The notes beneath the pieces are model-generated. The model had not been told where the DNA came from. It worked only from the letters and a program-made list of their open reading frames with translations, and did not search any database. Shown here one piece after another: positions 1 to 11,799 of a stretch of DNA of 64,000 nucleotides. Positions within the stretch are counted from its first letter, which is position 1; the number at the start of each line of letters is the position of its first letter. Position numbers and translations under genes: made by a program. The stretch is from Dioscorea cayenensis subsp. rotundata (taxonomy: Eukaryota; Streptophyta; Magnoliopsida; Dioscoreales; Dioscoreaceae), in contig NC_052490.1 of the NCBI RefSeq assembly GCF_009730915.1, positions 32,550,625-32,614,624 of the forward strand, written 5' to 3'.

Positions 1-500
1 TCTTTTACAAATAAGAGAAAATCATATATAGTCAAAGACGTAAATATGGGTCTGAAATTTAATCATCCATCTTATGCGTCTTTATCTGGTAACACAGGAT
101 TTGCATTGCAAATCTACATTTATAGTCAGAGATCGATATGCTATCAATATTACATACAGTATGACTTAAACTCGTGATTCTAAAATTTTTAGCATTTTTT
201 TTTACCGTGGAGTTAAATTTAGACTTTGATTACTTGCACTTGTTCATTTCTCATATAGGTGTGATTGCTTGATAAAACATGAGAATGTGAATTATATTTT
301 TAAAAGTGATAAATAGGATAACAACTTTAATTAATCAACATTAGCAAATTATTGTTAATCATTATCTTTTGATAAAAATACAAAGGACACGCAACATGCT
401 GGTCCAGAATTTAAGAAATCCTTTTAAAAAAATATGGACAAAGGTGACACAATATTATATGAATAAATACATTAGAAATATATATATATATATATATATA

Positions 501-542
<42 letters not shown>

Positions 543-790
543 AGTTACATCTCAACAAACAAGAACATGATTTCCCTATATAAAAAAAATAATGCTAATG
601 GATTAAAAGGTCATTACTTATATTATTTCAAAAATTATATTTAAATACTTACATATAAAACACATATTTATATTTTATGAATAAACACAATATATTGTTA
701 TTTTTTTATTATTGGTTTTATTTAAATTTTGTAAAGCGTGCTCCTTTATCAGATTATAGATTTTCTTTAAATTTTTAATTTTATAATTTT
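1..790. repeat. Paralogous flank, left copy (GDSL locus duplication)
   Basis: No gene is supported here. Positions about 110-430 match 10989-11620 in the same orientation, in long stretches separated by small indels. Shared words include ggtgtgat after ttcatttctcatata, and aatcaacattag. Positions 645-700 resemble 16453-16510, so this copy looks like the uninterrupted version of a flank that carries LINE relics in the other copy. A long (AT)n tract lies at 479-540. The short tyrosine/isoleucine reading frame across it is microsatellite, not a gene. Confidence 0.6.
479..540. repeat. (AT)n microsatellite
   Basis: A long, almost pure TA repeat. Similar tracts lie at 1411-1447, 3264-3283, 6165-6190, 7176-7204, 7515-7536, 8694-8741, 52203-52252 and 59177-59204. 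Confidence 0.95.
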
Positions 791-799
791 TCCTACAAG

Positions 800-1404
800 T
801 TATTAGAGCGAAACTTTCAAACCCCAGAAGTAGGCTGAAAACCCGAAACAAAAAAATAAAAGTAAAAATAAAAATATATTGGAGATAACAATTAAAAGAC
901 TTTCTTTTTTTTTTCCAAACCCGAATAAATATTTTTTGTTTTTGTAACGCTAAAATTAACTAATTATTTATTTTCAATAAACGAACAGTTAACTATTATA
1001 TATTCACAATTATTTATTTAGTAAAAAAATTACGCACAGTTTATATATTTTTTTGTTTTGTTTTTAACTAATGTATTTACAAAGTCAGCTTCTTTTATAT
1101 ATATAGATGATTATATAAAGATATATATGGATGGCAGCATTAATTACTGTGATCTTATAAACCTCAGAGAGCCACACCCAAACCCAATAAACATAGATTC
1201 ATAAATAAGATTGGATCCAAATGTATCTGCGATAAACAAGTCCGACTGCAGTAGTTGAATAAACTATATATAGAAAACAATACTCACCGAGAAAGAATTT
1301 ATATTTTTTTGCTCTTTCCCTTTTATATTTTTTTACGTAATATCATCGCTATCTAACGACTTATATTTATATTTTTTTCAAAAATACGTAGTTTTTAGGT
1401 TTTA

Positions 1405-1449
<45 letters not shown>

Positions 1450-1900
1450 AGATATTATTGAATACTTGAGATGTGAAACCATTATTTGTCAATGAATTGG
1501 TAAGCATCATCATTCATTTTCATTTGTCAAGTCTAGCTAGTTGAAAAATTGTTTGAGTTGTGATCTCAGCTCAATCGTCAAAGGTCGCTTCAATCACAAG
1601 CTAGTTAGACAAATGATCTAAAAAGGATTATTTTATTATGTATTTGTTTTGATAAATAAGTCACATATGCCCCTATGTTAGAGAAGTGAGGGATATAACA
1701 TGTATACAGTTGAGAATATAACCATAAGTTCGATCAACAAATATTTATATCCTCATTTTGTATCAATTTAAGTTTCGATTTTAGATTTTTTTTTAAAAAA
1801 AATAAATATTTCATGTAATAAAAATAAATTCAACAACTATTATATTATGATTTAACGTCTGCCATCAAATATTTGTAGGTTTTAAAATATTAAAATCCTA
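800..1900 (-). repeat. GDSL duplication, copy 1: intron 3 remnant without exon
   Basis: Positions 807-847 keep the junction of intron 3 and the last exon of the GDSL gene (compare 2630-2666 and 6789-6825). The coding exon itself is missing. Positions 1448-1698 match 3286-3535 almost base for base and match 7118-7360 more loosely, so this is the third copy of the same intron-derived unit. It contains (AT)n at 1411-1447. No open gene is visible. Confidence 0.65.
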
Positions 1901-2095
1901 GAGGAGGCCACTAATATTGACACCTTCGGTCATGCATATTTGCTTATTTGTTCAAAATAAAAATAATTGCAGATACAAGTGTATTTAATATCACGTCAAG
2001 TATTTTATATCAACTCCATAAATATGGGTGAAATACTGTTAATTATGCATTTATTTATTTTTTTACTTATTCAGAAAAAAATACCCTGAAAAATA
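1840..2095. repeat. Dispersed paralogous segment (matches 17340-17672)
   Basis: The stretch running from an acaactattatattat word through 'attgacacct', 'caagtg' and 'gggtgaaat' is repeated in the same order and orientation at 17340-17672. Together with the pair 110-430 / 10989-11620 it brackets a duplicated block at the GDSL locus. Confidence 0.6.
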
Positions 2096-2238
2096 AAAAG
2101 AGATACATGCATGCCCCATCTCACACCTTAATTATCATCCACCAGCAAACTGAGCAATAATGAGTCGTGATCAATGTTATTCCACTATTCTCAAATACTA
2201 ATGTTCATTAATTATATCTTTCAAGCAACTGTAACATA

Positions 2239-2650
2239 TTAATCATTCACAGTACAACTTACAACACTTACTAAGATCATTCTCATTATATATTGTTTTT
2301 TCCATAAAAATGAAAACATGCGCATGAACTTAATTCGATAAGATGAATATTGATTAAAATCAATAAGATTTACAATTGTTTCTGTGGTGCATGTTTGAGG
2401 GAAGGGAGGACAATTGTTTCTGTGGTGCATGTTTGAGGGAAGGGAGGATTAGTAAACTTACCTTGAACCAAACCAGTGGCAATGTGCATGTAACCAGCTT
2501 TAGTTAAATGTATTCCATCCCAAGTAACATGGTTTGATGGCTCGATGCACACTGTTGATCCCAACTCTACACAGTCACAAGAAAAAGCTGTAGTTATACA
2601 AACCTCCACCTCCACAACAAGCTCTTAGAGGGAAACTTCCAAACCCTGAA
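2239..2650 (-). pseudogene. GDSL esterase last-exon pseudogene (duplicate)
   Basis: Read on the minus strand this is a second copy of the last exon of the GDSL gene at 6804-6536. It keeps the block V motif WDGIHLTKAGY with the catalytic Asp and His, and ends in a PPFPQTC peptide. No upstream exons accompany it, because 2650-3720 is only the duplicated intron. It is frameshifted just before the CDCVELGSTVC stretch. A perfect 38-bp tandem duplication (2372-2409 and 2410-2447) shifts the C-terminus again, so the same peptide is read in two frames. The downstream flank 2103-2270 also matches 6019-6150 and 6295-6475. A partial segmental duplication is the simplest explanation. Confidence 0.85.
2372..2447. 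repeat. Perfect 38-bp tandem duplication
   Basis: Two identical adjacent 38-bp units (2372-2409, 2410-2447) lie in the coding part of the duplicated GDSL exon. The unit is not a multiple of three, so it breaks the frame. Identity of the two units points to a recent event. Confidence 0.95.
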
Positions 2651-3720
2651 GTAGGCTGAAAACCAAAATTAAAAAAATATATATTTGAGGTAAGTAGGTA
2701 ACTAAGACTTTCTATTTTTTTTTTTCAAACCAGATAAATTTTTTTAACGCAAAAATTAATTATTATTTATTCTCAATAAAGTCATGAAAAGTTAACTTTT
2801 ATATAACAAGTAAACTATTATATAAGAAAACTGGGGGAATTAATAGCAGTTGAAATTAATAAGATACACAATTATTTATTAAGTAAAAAAACTAAACAAA
2901 GTTTATACATTTATTATTTTTGTGTTTTGACTAGCAGGTGACAAGTATCCATTATTTAAAGGATATTGTTAAAGAGATATATAGGAATAAAATTACACTA
3001 ATTACGGTGATTTATAAACTTTTTAAGCCAGCACTCAAACCCATTAAATAGTATTGATAAGTAATATTAGGTCCAAATGTACATCACATAAATAGGTCTG
3101 GGTGTGTATGCAGTGCATAAACTATATGAGAAACAGTATCATTGAGAAAGAATTTAAACCTTTGCCTTCCTCCTTTATATTTTTTTTATTATATCATTGG
3201 GCTATCAAATGACTGATATTTATAATCATCAAAATATGAGTTTTAGGTTTTCAACTTCTATTTATATATATATATATATATATGTCAAGATATTATTGAA
3301 TACTTAGAGATTTGAAACCATTATTTGTCAATGAATTGGTAAGCATCATCATTCATTTTCATTTGTCAAGTCTAGCTAGTTGAAAATTGTTTGAGTTGTG
3401 ATCTCAGCTCAATCGTCAAAGGTCGCTTCAATCACAAGCAAGTTAGACAAATGATCTAAAAGGATTATTTTATTATGTATTTGTTTTGATAAATAAGTCA
3501 CATATGCCCCTATGTTAGAGAAGTGAGGGATATATCATGTATATTTGCCACTATGTCAGAGAATACAATCGTAAATTCATCAAACATTTATATTCTTATT
3601 TTGCATTTTTTTAATATTCGATCTCAAATTTTTTTGATATAAATATTTCACGCAATAAAAAACCGATGACAATGGGTCTAGCGATCATTGATAATATATA
3701 TATATATATTTATAATTTGA
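2650..3720 (-). repeat. GDSL duplication, copy 2: intron 3 unit
   Basis: This is intron-derived sequence attached to the exon pseudogene at 2239-2650. Positions 3286-3535 are nearly identical to 1448-1698 and related to 7118-7360. An (AT)n tract sits at 3264-3283. There is no coding potential. Confidence 0.7.
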
Positions 3721-4440
3721 TGTTAAAAGACAAAAATGAATAATGATTCATACTTCAATATATTGAATTAATTATATGCTTGTGACGGTGGCATTACTGT
3801 GCTGTACATGTTCAATGTTTAGGTGGGGTAGAAGTAGATTAATGATTATTTATATGGACATAAATCTTTTTTCTAAGGGTGTATATATATGGCCTATTAT
3901 TAGGCAGTCATCTTTCATCTCTAATGGATCCTAATTTTCGAAAGAAAGTGATAAATCGCGAATTTATTAAAAGATCGAAAGAACAAAGAAAACAAACAAC
4001 CAACACAACCAACCGAACAAAAACTACAAAATGTAAATGAAGAAAAGGACACAAATACCAAAGCAAGGCTGACACCATCAATGTATTTAAAAAGAAAAAG
4101 ACGGAGAATGTAAAACGATGTACATCAAACAAAGACGATGGCCCTCAACCGAAGACTGCAAGGATTTGGAACTCTTGTTTGTCATTTTTTTTTTTTCATT
4201 TTTTTATTTATTTATTTAGTTATTGAGAAATATGGCCACGGAGAGAATTTAACCCGAGCTTAAAGTTTGGAGGAAAATGAAATACCACATACTTGTGGGC
4301 TCAACTTGAAAAATAACATATGCACATATATATAAATATATATATGCAGAGCCGGGCCGAATTCCTTTGGGTCAGATTATGTTGGTCCAAGTACTGCTCA
4401 TCGAAATTTTATTAGTCTTAAGTCCAATCTAACCAATCCA
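3720..4440. other. AT-rich intergenic DNA
   Basis: I see no supported gene, RNA or clear element. The reading frames here are short and AT-driven, with no recognisable motif. Confidence 0.5.
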
Positions 4441-4454
4441 AAAATAAATTAAAT

Positions 4455-5165
4455 TATTTTTTTTTAGGGTTGTAAATACGCTGAGTTAATTTTGGCTTGC
4501 CACTATTTTAATTGAGCCTTAGCTTACCTTAGCGCTAAGTCAAATTTTAGCCTATTTCGAGCTTCATGAAATTTTAAGGCTCAAGATCGACTTGTTAACT
4601 TGATAAAACATGGTCTTTTTTTCATAAATAATATGTCGTTGTTGTTATTATTAAATGTATTGTTTTTAAAATAATATTAAACCTTATTATAACAAAAATT
4701 ATAAATTAATCTTATCTTTTCCTTAAACTTATACTATAATGATGTGTAATATTTTTGTAACATATTATTATAAATGTTGATCCCATATAAACCCATATTA
4801 ATATTAATACTATAAATAGTTCTTTAAATGCTTTATATAAATACCTTTATCAATAATACTATATATAGACAATTCTACTAATGATTTTTATTAATAATTT
4901 TTATAAATAAATTTGTTCATAACACTATAAATAAGCTTTAAGATTGTTATAAACAAGCTTGTAGTGATTCTATAAATAAGTAGTTGTTCACAAGCCTTAG
5001 CGAGCTAAGCTTGGTGGTGTTCAAACTAGACTACTTGTCTTTATGAGCTTAGAAATTGAGCTTGGGAATTACTCGTTTGCCTTAATGAACCAGTTGAGCA
5101 AAGCTCTCACAAGCCAAGCCTTCGAGCTTTTAACGAATGCATCGATTCATTTAAAACGTTATTTT
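4455..5165. mobile_element. Candidate non-autonomous hAT-like element
   Basis: The left end (tagggttgtaaatacg, about 4466) and right end (cgattcatttaaaacg, about 5145-5160) are roughly inverted to each other. The sub-terminal regions are dense in GAGCTT/AAGCTC words around a very AT-rich core. This is the layout of many small plant hAT-type elements whose ends read like 'gggtgtaaacgagc'. No transposase frame is present. I could not define an 8-bp target duplication, so the class and borders are inference. Confidence 0.4.
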
Positions 5166-5169
5166 TTCT

Positions 5170-6018
5170 ACAAAATAGTACAGGTAATTAAATAAAACCA
5201 AATAAATAAACATAGCATATGTAACATAAATGGTTCAAATTATCACTACACAAACAAGTATTTATTCTGGACCGGTCCGAGATGGACCAAAATCTACATG
5301 ACCTAAGCTTATCTCGAAATTCAATTGGGCCTGCATATTTAAGCCCAACCTAGCCCTTTGGGCTGTCTTCTTAAGCCCATGTTTTTTTTTTGGGTTGGCT
5401 AGGGCCTGTTTATATGCCTCCTCATTGGTCTTATTTATAAAGGTTGTAACTGTTTTTCGTTTTTAATAAAATTGAAATTAATCCATTTTTGTGGATATTT
5501 ATATATCTGTATGTGATTATCACCCTTCTTAAATCTCATAATCTAAAAAAAAGTTTTTTTTTATATAAATGAATTCGAGAGAAATCATTATATATATATA
5601 TATATATGAGAAAGTGTTATTTGTGGACGTTCACAGATGTTCACAGGCAAGCACATTAGTATTAACTTAGCTACAGTGAGAACTAATTTTGTGGACGTTC
5701 ACAGACATCTACAGACAAACACAGTAGCATTAACTTAGCTATAGTGAGAACTAATTTTGATTTAACTAGGTTGATTAATTTAGTTATTGTGCACAAATCG
5801 TTCAGATCAAATTACTATGTATCTCCACTTTTCACTGTACAGTAAAATTATTTATTAAATAGTAATCAACTGTTGGATCGAAAACCAACAACTGATAGTA
5901 ATGTTTGTAGATTTCGATTCTACGAACGTACATATAGATGATCGAACATATATATATATATATATATATTATTTTTGTTTGGTTATAAACAAAATATGTG
6001 TAGAATGAGAATTTTTGT
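5170..6018. other. Intergenic DNA with a 68-bp tandem duplication
   Basis: Two adjacent 68-bp units (5623-5690 and 5691-5758) begin with gtggacgttcacag and end in aactaatttt, differing at about six positions. They are flanked by (AT)n tracts at about 5589-5607 and 5949-5969. No gene is recognised. Confidence 0.75.
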
Positions 6019-6159
6019 AATTAGAAATCAAGGAGAATATATACATGTCCCACCTCACATCTTGATATCCACCAACCAGCTGAGCATGACTGCTCATTTT
6101 TCCAACTTTTCAAGCAAATGTGACATATGAAACATTCACAGTACATATTTTAAGATTTT

Positions 6160-6190
<31 letters not shown>

Positions 6191-6535
6191 AATGAATTCA
6201 AGAGAAATCACTTGTGGTCTTATATATATATATACAATTTTATTTTTGTTTGGGTATAAACCAAATACATGTAAAATAAGAATTTTTCTTTTTTTAATTA
6301 GAAGTCAAGGAGAATATATGTCCCATCTCACATCTTGTTATCCACCAACAAACTGAGCACGAGTCATGACCACTGTTATTTCAGTATTCTCAAATACTAA
6401 TGTTTATTAACTATGTCTTTCAAGCAACTGTGACATATTAATCATTCACAGTACAACTTACAACACTTATTAAGATCATCCTCATTACATTTTTTTTTTC
6501 CATAAAAATGAAAACATGCACATGAACTTAATTTC
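6019..6535 (-). repeat. Duplicated 3' flank of the GDSL gene
   Basis: Two diverged copies (6019-6150 and 6295-6475) share the order 'tcaaggagaatata', 'cccacctcacatcttg', 'ccaccaac', 'acattcacagtaca'. A third copy lies at 2103-2270. The unit is downstream of the stop codon of the minus-strand GDSL gene, so it probably represents its 3' UTR and terminator region. An (AT)n tract at 6165-6190 separates the two local copies. Confidence 0.6.
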
Positions 6536-7173
6536 CTAAGATGAATATTGATTAAAATCAAGAAGCTTTACAATTGTTTCAGTGGAGCATGTTTGAGCGA
6601 AGGGAGGATTAGTAAACTTACCTTGAACCAGACCAGTGGCAATGTGCTTGTAACCAGCTTCAGTTAAATGTACTCCATCCCAAGTAACATAGTTTGATGG
6701 CTCCATGCACACTGTTGATCCCAACTCTCCACATTCACAAGATGAGTTGTAGCTATACAAACCTTCACCTCCACAACAAGCTCTTAGAGGGAAACTTCCA
6801 AACCCTGGAAGTAGGCCGAAAAGCCCAAAAAAAAAGAAAAAAAAAGTAAAAATAATAATATATTTCAGATAACTATTAAAAGAACTTTCTATTTTTGTTT
6901 TTGTTTTTCAAACCAAGATAAATCTTTTTTTGTTTTTGTAATGCAAAAATTAATTAAAAAACAAAATTTATTTATTTATTTATTTTTGATAAACTGAACG
7001 TTAAACTTTTAGATAACTAAGTATTATCTATAACAGTTGAAATTAATATGATACACAATTATTTATTAAGTAAAAAAACTAAAGAAAGTTTATGAATTCT
7101 TCAAAAAATATTTATGTCAAGATATTATTAAATACTTGAGATGTGAAACCATTATTTGTCAATGAATTGATAA

Positions 7174-7207
<34 letters not shown>

Positions 7208-8697
7208 TGTTCATTTTCATTTGTGAAGTCTAGTTGAGCATTGTTTGTGTTGTGATCCTTAGCTCAATCGTCAAAGATCACTTTCAATCACAAGCATGTT
7301 AGACAAATGATCTAAAACAAATGTTTTATTATATATTTATTTTGATAAATAAGTCACATACACAGTATATGAAGTTATAATATAACAGTAAAGTCAACAA
7401 ATATCTATACCCTCATCTTGAGTGGGTTTGCCATTTGATCTCAAATTTTTTCTATAATAAATATCTTAAGCAAAAGAACAAATTAAATAGAGATAAACCG
7501 AAAAATCGGTGATTATATATATATATATATATATATAATTTGAAGTTAAGAAACAAAAATGAATAACGACTCATACTTCAAAATAAGAATAACCTTAAAC
7601 AAAACACTAATTAAAATCAATATGAACGCGTACCATGTTTTTCAGGTGATCGGAAAACAGGCATAAGGGCCTCAAAATAATCAGCATAGATGATGGTGAC
7701 ATGAGGATGCAGTTTCCTCAGAAGCTGTAGCTCATTGATGAGAAGCTAATTGTGGTATTGTGAGAACTCATTCAACCAATTGATGCAACCTGTTTGTTGA
7801 TCATAGCTTTCATTATTAGAGACATGAAACAAAGTAAGGTAGGCTGAGCTACATCCAATTGGTAAGTTCCCAGGCACCAACAATGTTCTTGCTCCAAGCT
7901 CAATCACTTCAGTAATGGCTCTGCTTATAGCATTGATCACTAAAGGTACAAATGTTACTACTTCTTCCAAGCTTCTTCCTTGGAAAAATGGGTGGTTGTA
8001 GTCATTGCCTCCAATTTCTCCCATTAAGAACAGTGCACTGCTTAACTTCTCATCACATTCTGTGAAAACATCAAAGCTTAAGATAAATTCATGTCGCTAT
8101 TTTTTTTTTTAAAAAAAAGGATTCATCATCATCTAAAATATATTAATTAAGCAGCATAAGAGACGTACCAACATAGTTATAAAAGTAGTGATTAGACAAA
8201 TATGACCGGCTCAACAAAAACATAATTAAATTAGAATGCAGCCCGGTCATAAGTAGTAATTAGATATCTTTGGCATCTCTCTCACAATGGGGACTACGTG
8301 AAAAAGATATATTAGCTGTGAGGCGACAATTAATAGTTTCAGTATGGGGTCATCTTTCCATAATTGTGTTTGGAGATGTGATCAGTGTCTTGAATTGTTT
8401 TTTTTTTAAGGAAATGCATATCTCTACGATGGGTAAGTGTGTGTTATGTGATATAAAAAATATATTTTTAATACTGCTAATCACTTAAGTCGAATGACTT
8501 TAACAATATCTTAAATTTTAGATATTCATACATATATTTGATTTAAGTACACATAAGTATTGTACCATATTGATGATTTATATATATAGTTTAAAAATAT
8601 TAAATATAATCATGGTGTATAATGTAATTTACTTTTTTTCATTTTTGGCAGGGACATGATGTCTAAATTAAATGACATAATGGTTTAAAATATTATA

Positions 8698-8745
<48 letters not shown>

Positions 8746-10291
8746 GTGTGGCGTGAGGGATAGTAGATGTGAATATTATATATAAAATTGTATCAAATGT
8801 GGTTACATAATATTTTTAAAACATAAAACTAAAAATAGATAATATGAGATTGCATTTGGGAAAAAACTTTAATTTTAATTTCTCTCAGTGAAAATATTTG
8901 TGAATTAATCCAAGAGTTTTTCTTTTAATAAATATATATAAATCACATCTTTTAACCACTATTATAATGGGGATTTTGAATCCTCAATTTTTTTTTTTTT
9001 TTGATATTAGATGATAAATACTCCCATTAGCTAAGAAATATGTACCAAATATATTTATGTATATATATACACATATACAAACATATATATATATACTCAT
9101 ATACATATATGTATATATCTACATAAGTCTGTGTATAAATATATATATAAATATACATCAGCAAAATATAAAATTTCATAATATAGTGTATTAAAATGTA
9201 TGCAACTAAACACTAAATTTAAATATATTGTATTTTAAAAACTGATTATTTCGAGTTATATTATAACTGAAAATGCACTACCTTTAAATTTAAATTCAAC
9301 CAAACCCCACTTAAAATGTCAATTCATTAATCTTATGCTTGGTTGAAAAAAAAGTTAGTGGCTATTAAACAATGGTTGTTGGTGAGTGGATAACATTTTT
9401 GAATTTTTTTTTTTGAATAATAGACGATAAACGCCTTTTTTTATAAATATAACAATACTAAACAGTATTTGAATCCGGATCGTACGAGATAAAAAATAAG
9501 ATAAAAATCCGAATGATCGATGTAACAAGACGAAGTGAATCAAGATTGCGTGAGAGATTTGACTAAACCGAAGTATTTGAACAAGATACAGCAAAGATAG
9601 AACACTGTATAAAATTTAAAAAGTTTAATGACTAAACTCATCGAGACGAGAAAGAGAGATAATATTATAGTGATTAATCAATCAACTTAAAAAAAAAAAA
9701 ACAAACCTGAAGTAGTTGAGCAAATGGAAGGTAGTAGCTGTTTGAACAACTCAACTTGCACGTCCAAAGAGAATTTGTTCAAATCTAAATATATTTTATT
9801 CTTCTCAAAGAAGTCACTGTTCAATGCGGTTGCTCCAGCCACCGCAAAGTTGGCACCTTTCTCAAAGTTCCGGCTATCGCCGCTGGCCAAGTACGGTGGC
9901 ACTAATGGCAATCCAATCGCCTCCGCTGTTATTTTTTTCCATTTATTTATATTATTCATCATCATATTTAAATCAAGAATAGAGAATATATATGAACTAA
10001 ATTAATATAATTAATGTAAATATATGTGTAGTACTACTATATATACTTACCTAGGAAGTCAATAACAAGACGGCCATCGGAGAATCTGCCGGTAGGGTGA
10101 TGGAAGAAAGTTTGGCCGTAGGGAAGGTAATTGACACGGTGAGTGTTGTTGACGAGGAAGAGGAGGTTTCCGGTGTCGGCGAGAGAGTCGCCGAAGCTGA
10201 AAATGGAGGTGAAACATGCTTGTTTGTGACTTGGTAGGAGAAGAATGAAGGTGGAGAAAAGGAGGAGAAGATATGCAGAAGAGGAAGCCAT
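6536..10291 (-). pseudogene. GDSL (SGNH) esterase/lipase, four exons, one in-frame stop
   Basis: This is a secreted plant GDSL esterase of the sinapine/acetylajmaline-esterase-like group; the natural substrate is unknown. Exons on the minus strand are 10291-10051, 9925-9707, 8059-7634 and 6804-6536. All junctions are GT-AG and the phases join to 385 codons (384 aa), the usual length. I start at [11 protein letters not shown] because a signal peptide (residues 1-25) follows; an ATG six codons upstream is less likely. Block [11 protein letters not shown] has catalytic Ser36, block III GGND is at 170-173, and block V WDGVHLTEAGY has Asp338 and His341. Codon 258 (7748-7746) is TAG inside SQYHN-stop-LLINELQ, where relatives have a sense codon. 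The product would lose the catalytic Asp and His. Everything else is in frame, so the lesion is recent, an allele, or a sequence error. Confidence 0.85.
8060..9706 (-). other. Large intron 2 of the GDSL gene
   Basis: The 1.65-kb intron has consensus ends and holds a long (AT)n tract (8694-8741) and further AT-rich low-complexity sequence around 9050-9150. No nested gene is supported; the small frames at 8270-8488 and 9355-9594 lack homologous features. Confidence 0.6.
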
Positions 10292-10970
10292 TTGAGGAGA
10301 AATGATCATATGTGGTCGGTGGTCCTTATTATTTGAATGGTTTAATATTAATAGAGATTTCTTTGGAGAAGGAATTTGATTGTTTTATATTCAATTATGT
10401 ATGTTTATTTATCAATTAATCAAGGCACGCTGGATAGAGTTTGGTTGGTGAATGGTGATCAGTCATGGTGGTTGGTCTAGTACAAACAGTGGGCCGGGGA
10501 TTCTTTGAAGTTTAAGGAAAAAAGAAAGGTAGACTAGGACATGGTATGTATGCATTTAAAATCATTGAACACTTGCATATTTAATGTGTATTAAATTGAG
10601 TTATGTTGACTATTAATAAAGAGAAATTCTTTTAGTATGGGTCCATCCGTGCTTGCCTTGAATAAAAACCTATACGTTTCAAAGAAACATATTTTTATTG
10701 CTAAATAAATATTTTTTTGCAAAGAATCTGTGGATATATCATATATGACAGTGTGTTTGGGGAATGGACCAGATGGTGGAAGGTGCACAAATGGTCCCAA
10801 AAAGCGGACATGGTTACAAGTTGTTATTTTCATGACCCGTGACTTTCTTAAAAGTAAAAGTACACATGTTTTTGATGAGCATTGAACCTGTAACTGCGAG
10901 ATAGGGCAAAAAAATCACATGTTCAATTATTGCCTTTTCCCATTCCTTTTGATTTTAATTAAAATTAATT
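10292..10970. promoter_or_regulatory. Upstream region of the GDSL gene
   Basis: This non-coding stretch lies upstream of the GDSL start codon and should contain its promoter. I could not pick a TATA box with confidence among many AT-rich candidates. No other gene is visible. Confidence 0.3.
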
Positions 10971-10974
10971 ATAT

Positions 10975-11790
10975 ATTTTTTAAGCTGTAGATCTACATCT
11001 ACAATCAAGGATCGATCAATTACCATCATTGCATACAGTAGGACTTAAACTCAGGACTCTAAAATTTTTATGCCAATGTCTTTTGCAATGAAATCAATTT
11101 AGAGATCTCAATAAGGCGAAGATTCGTAGGGGGAGGTATTCCCCAACCTGAACCCCGATTTTTCAAACCCATTCCCAACCTCGAACCCGAGTACACAAAA
11201 TATATATATATATATTCATTTAATATAAATAATTTTTTAGTTTTATATATACATAATATTTAAATTATATATTCAAGAACGGGGAGGGGCCCCAACCCTA
11301 TTTTTCGAATTTTAGCTTCAGGCCCTGCTCTGGCCAAATCGGAGTGAGGAATTAGGTTTTCAGTTGGGTTCGGGGCAAATTGACAACTCTGGATCAATTT
11401 TGTCTAATTTTAGAAATTTAATTGCTTGCACATGTTCATTTCTCATATAGGTGTGATAGGTTTATAAAACATGAGAACGTGAATTACATTTTTAAAAAAA
11501 GATAAATAGAATAACAGCTTCAATTAATCAACATTAACCAAATTACTGTTAATCATTACCTTTTGAGAAAAACACAAAGGACAAGTAACGTGCTGGTCGA
11601 GAATTTATTTAAGAGATCCCTTTCTAAATTATTAGCATGGGCCATCATAGGTTTTTTCTCTTTGAAGAAATGTAAATAAGCTACATCATAGAGATGCATA
11701 TATGTGGATCTAGTTACTATATCAACAAATAAGGACATGAATACCTTCACATAGAAAATTTGATGCTAATAGGCCATTGGCCACATTATT
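10975..11790. repeat. Paralogous flank, right copy (matches 1-640)
   Basis: Positions 10989-11620 match 110-430 in the same orientation, and 11770-11800 resembles 625-640. Between the homologous parts lies a segment (about 11110-11400) absent from the left copy. It includes 'ggggaggggccccaaccc' and AT-rich sequence and may be a small insertion. The copy stops where the LINE relic at about 11,810 begins. Confidence 0.55.
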
Positions 11791-11799
11791 TCAAAAACT

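Noticed and set aside
369..644. 91-codon frame rich in Ile/Tyr
   Set aside because: It is translation of an (AT)n microsatellite.
3908..4132. 74-codon hydrophobic minus-strand frame
   Set aside because: An A/T-biased sequence read as Phe/Leu/Val; no upstream or downstream exon or homologous motif.
8270..8488. 72-codon frame within GDSL intron 2
   Set aside because: No motif or start context; it ends in AT-rich sequence and has no support.
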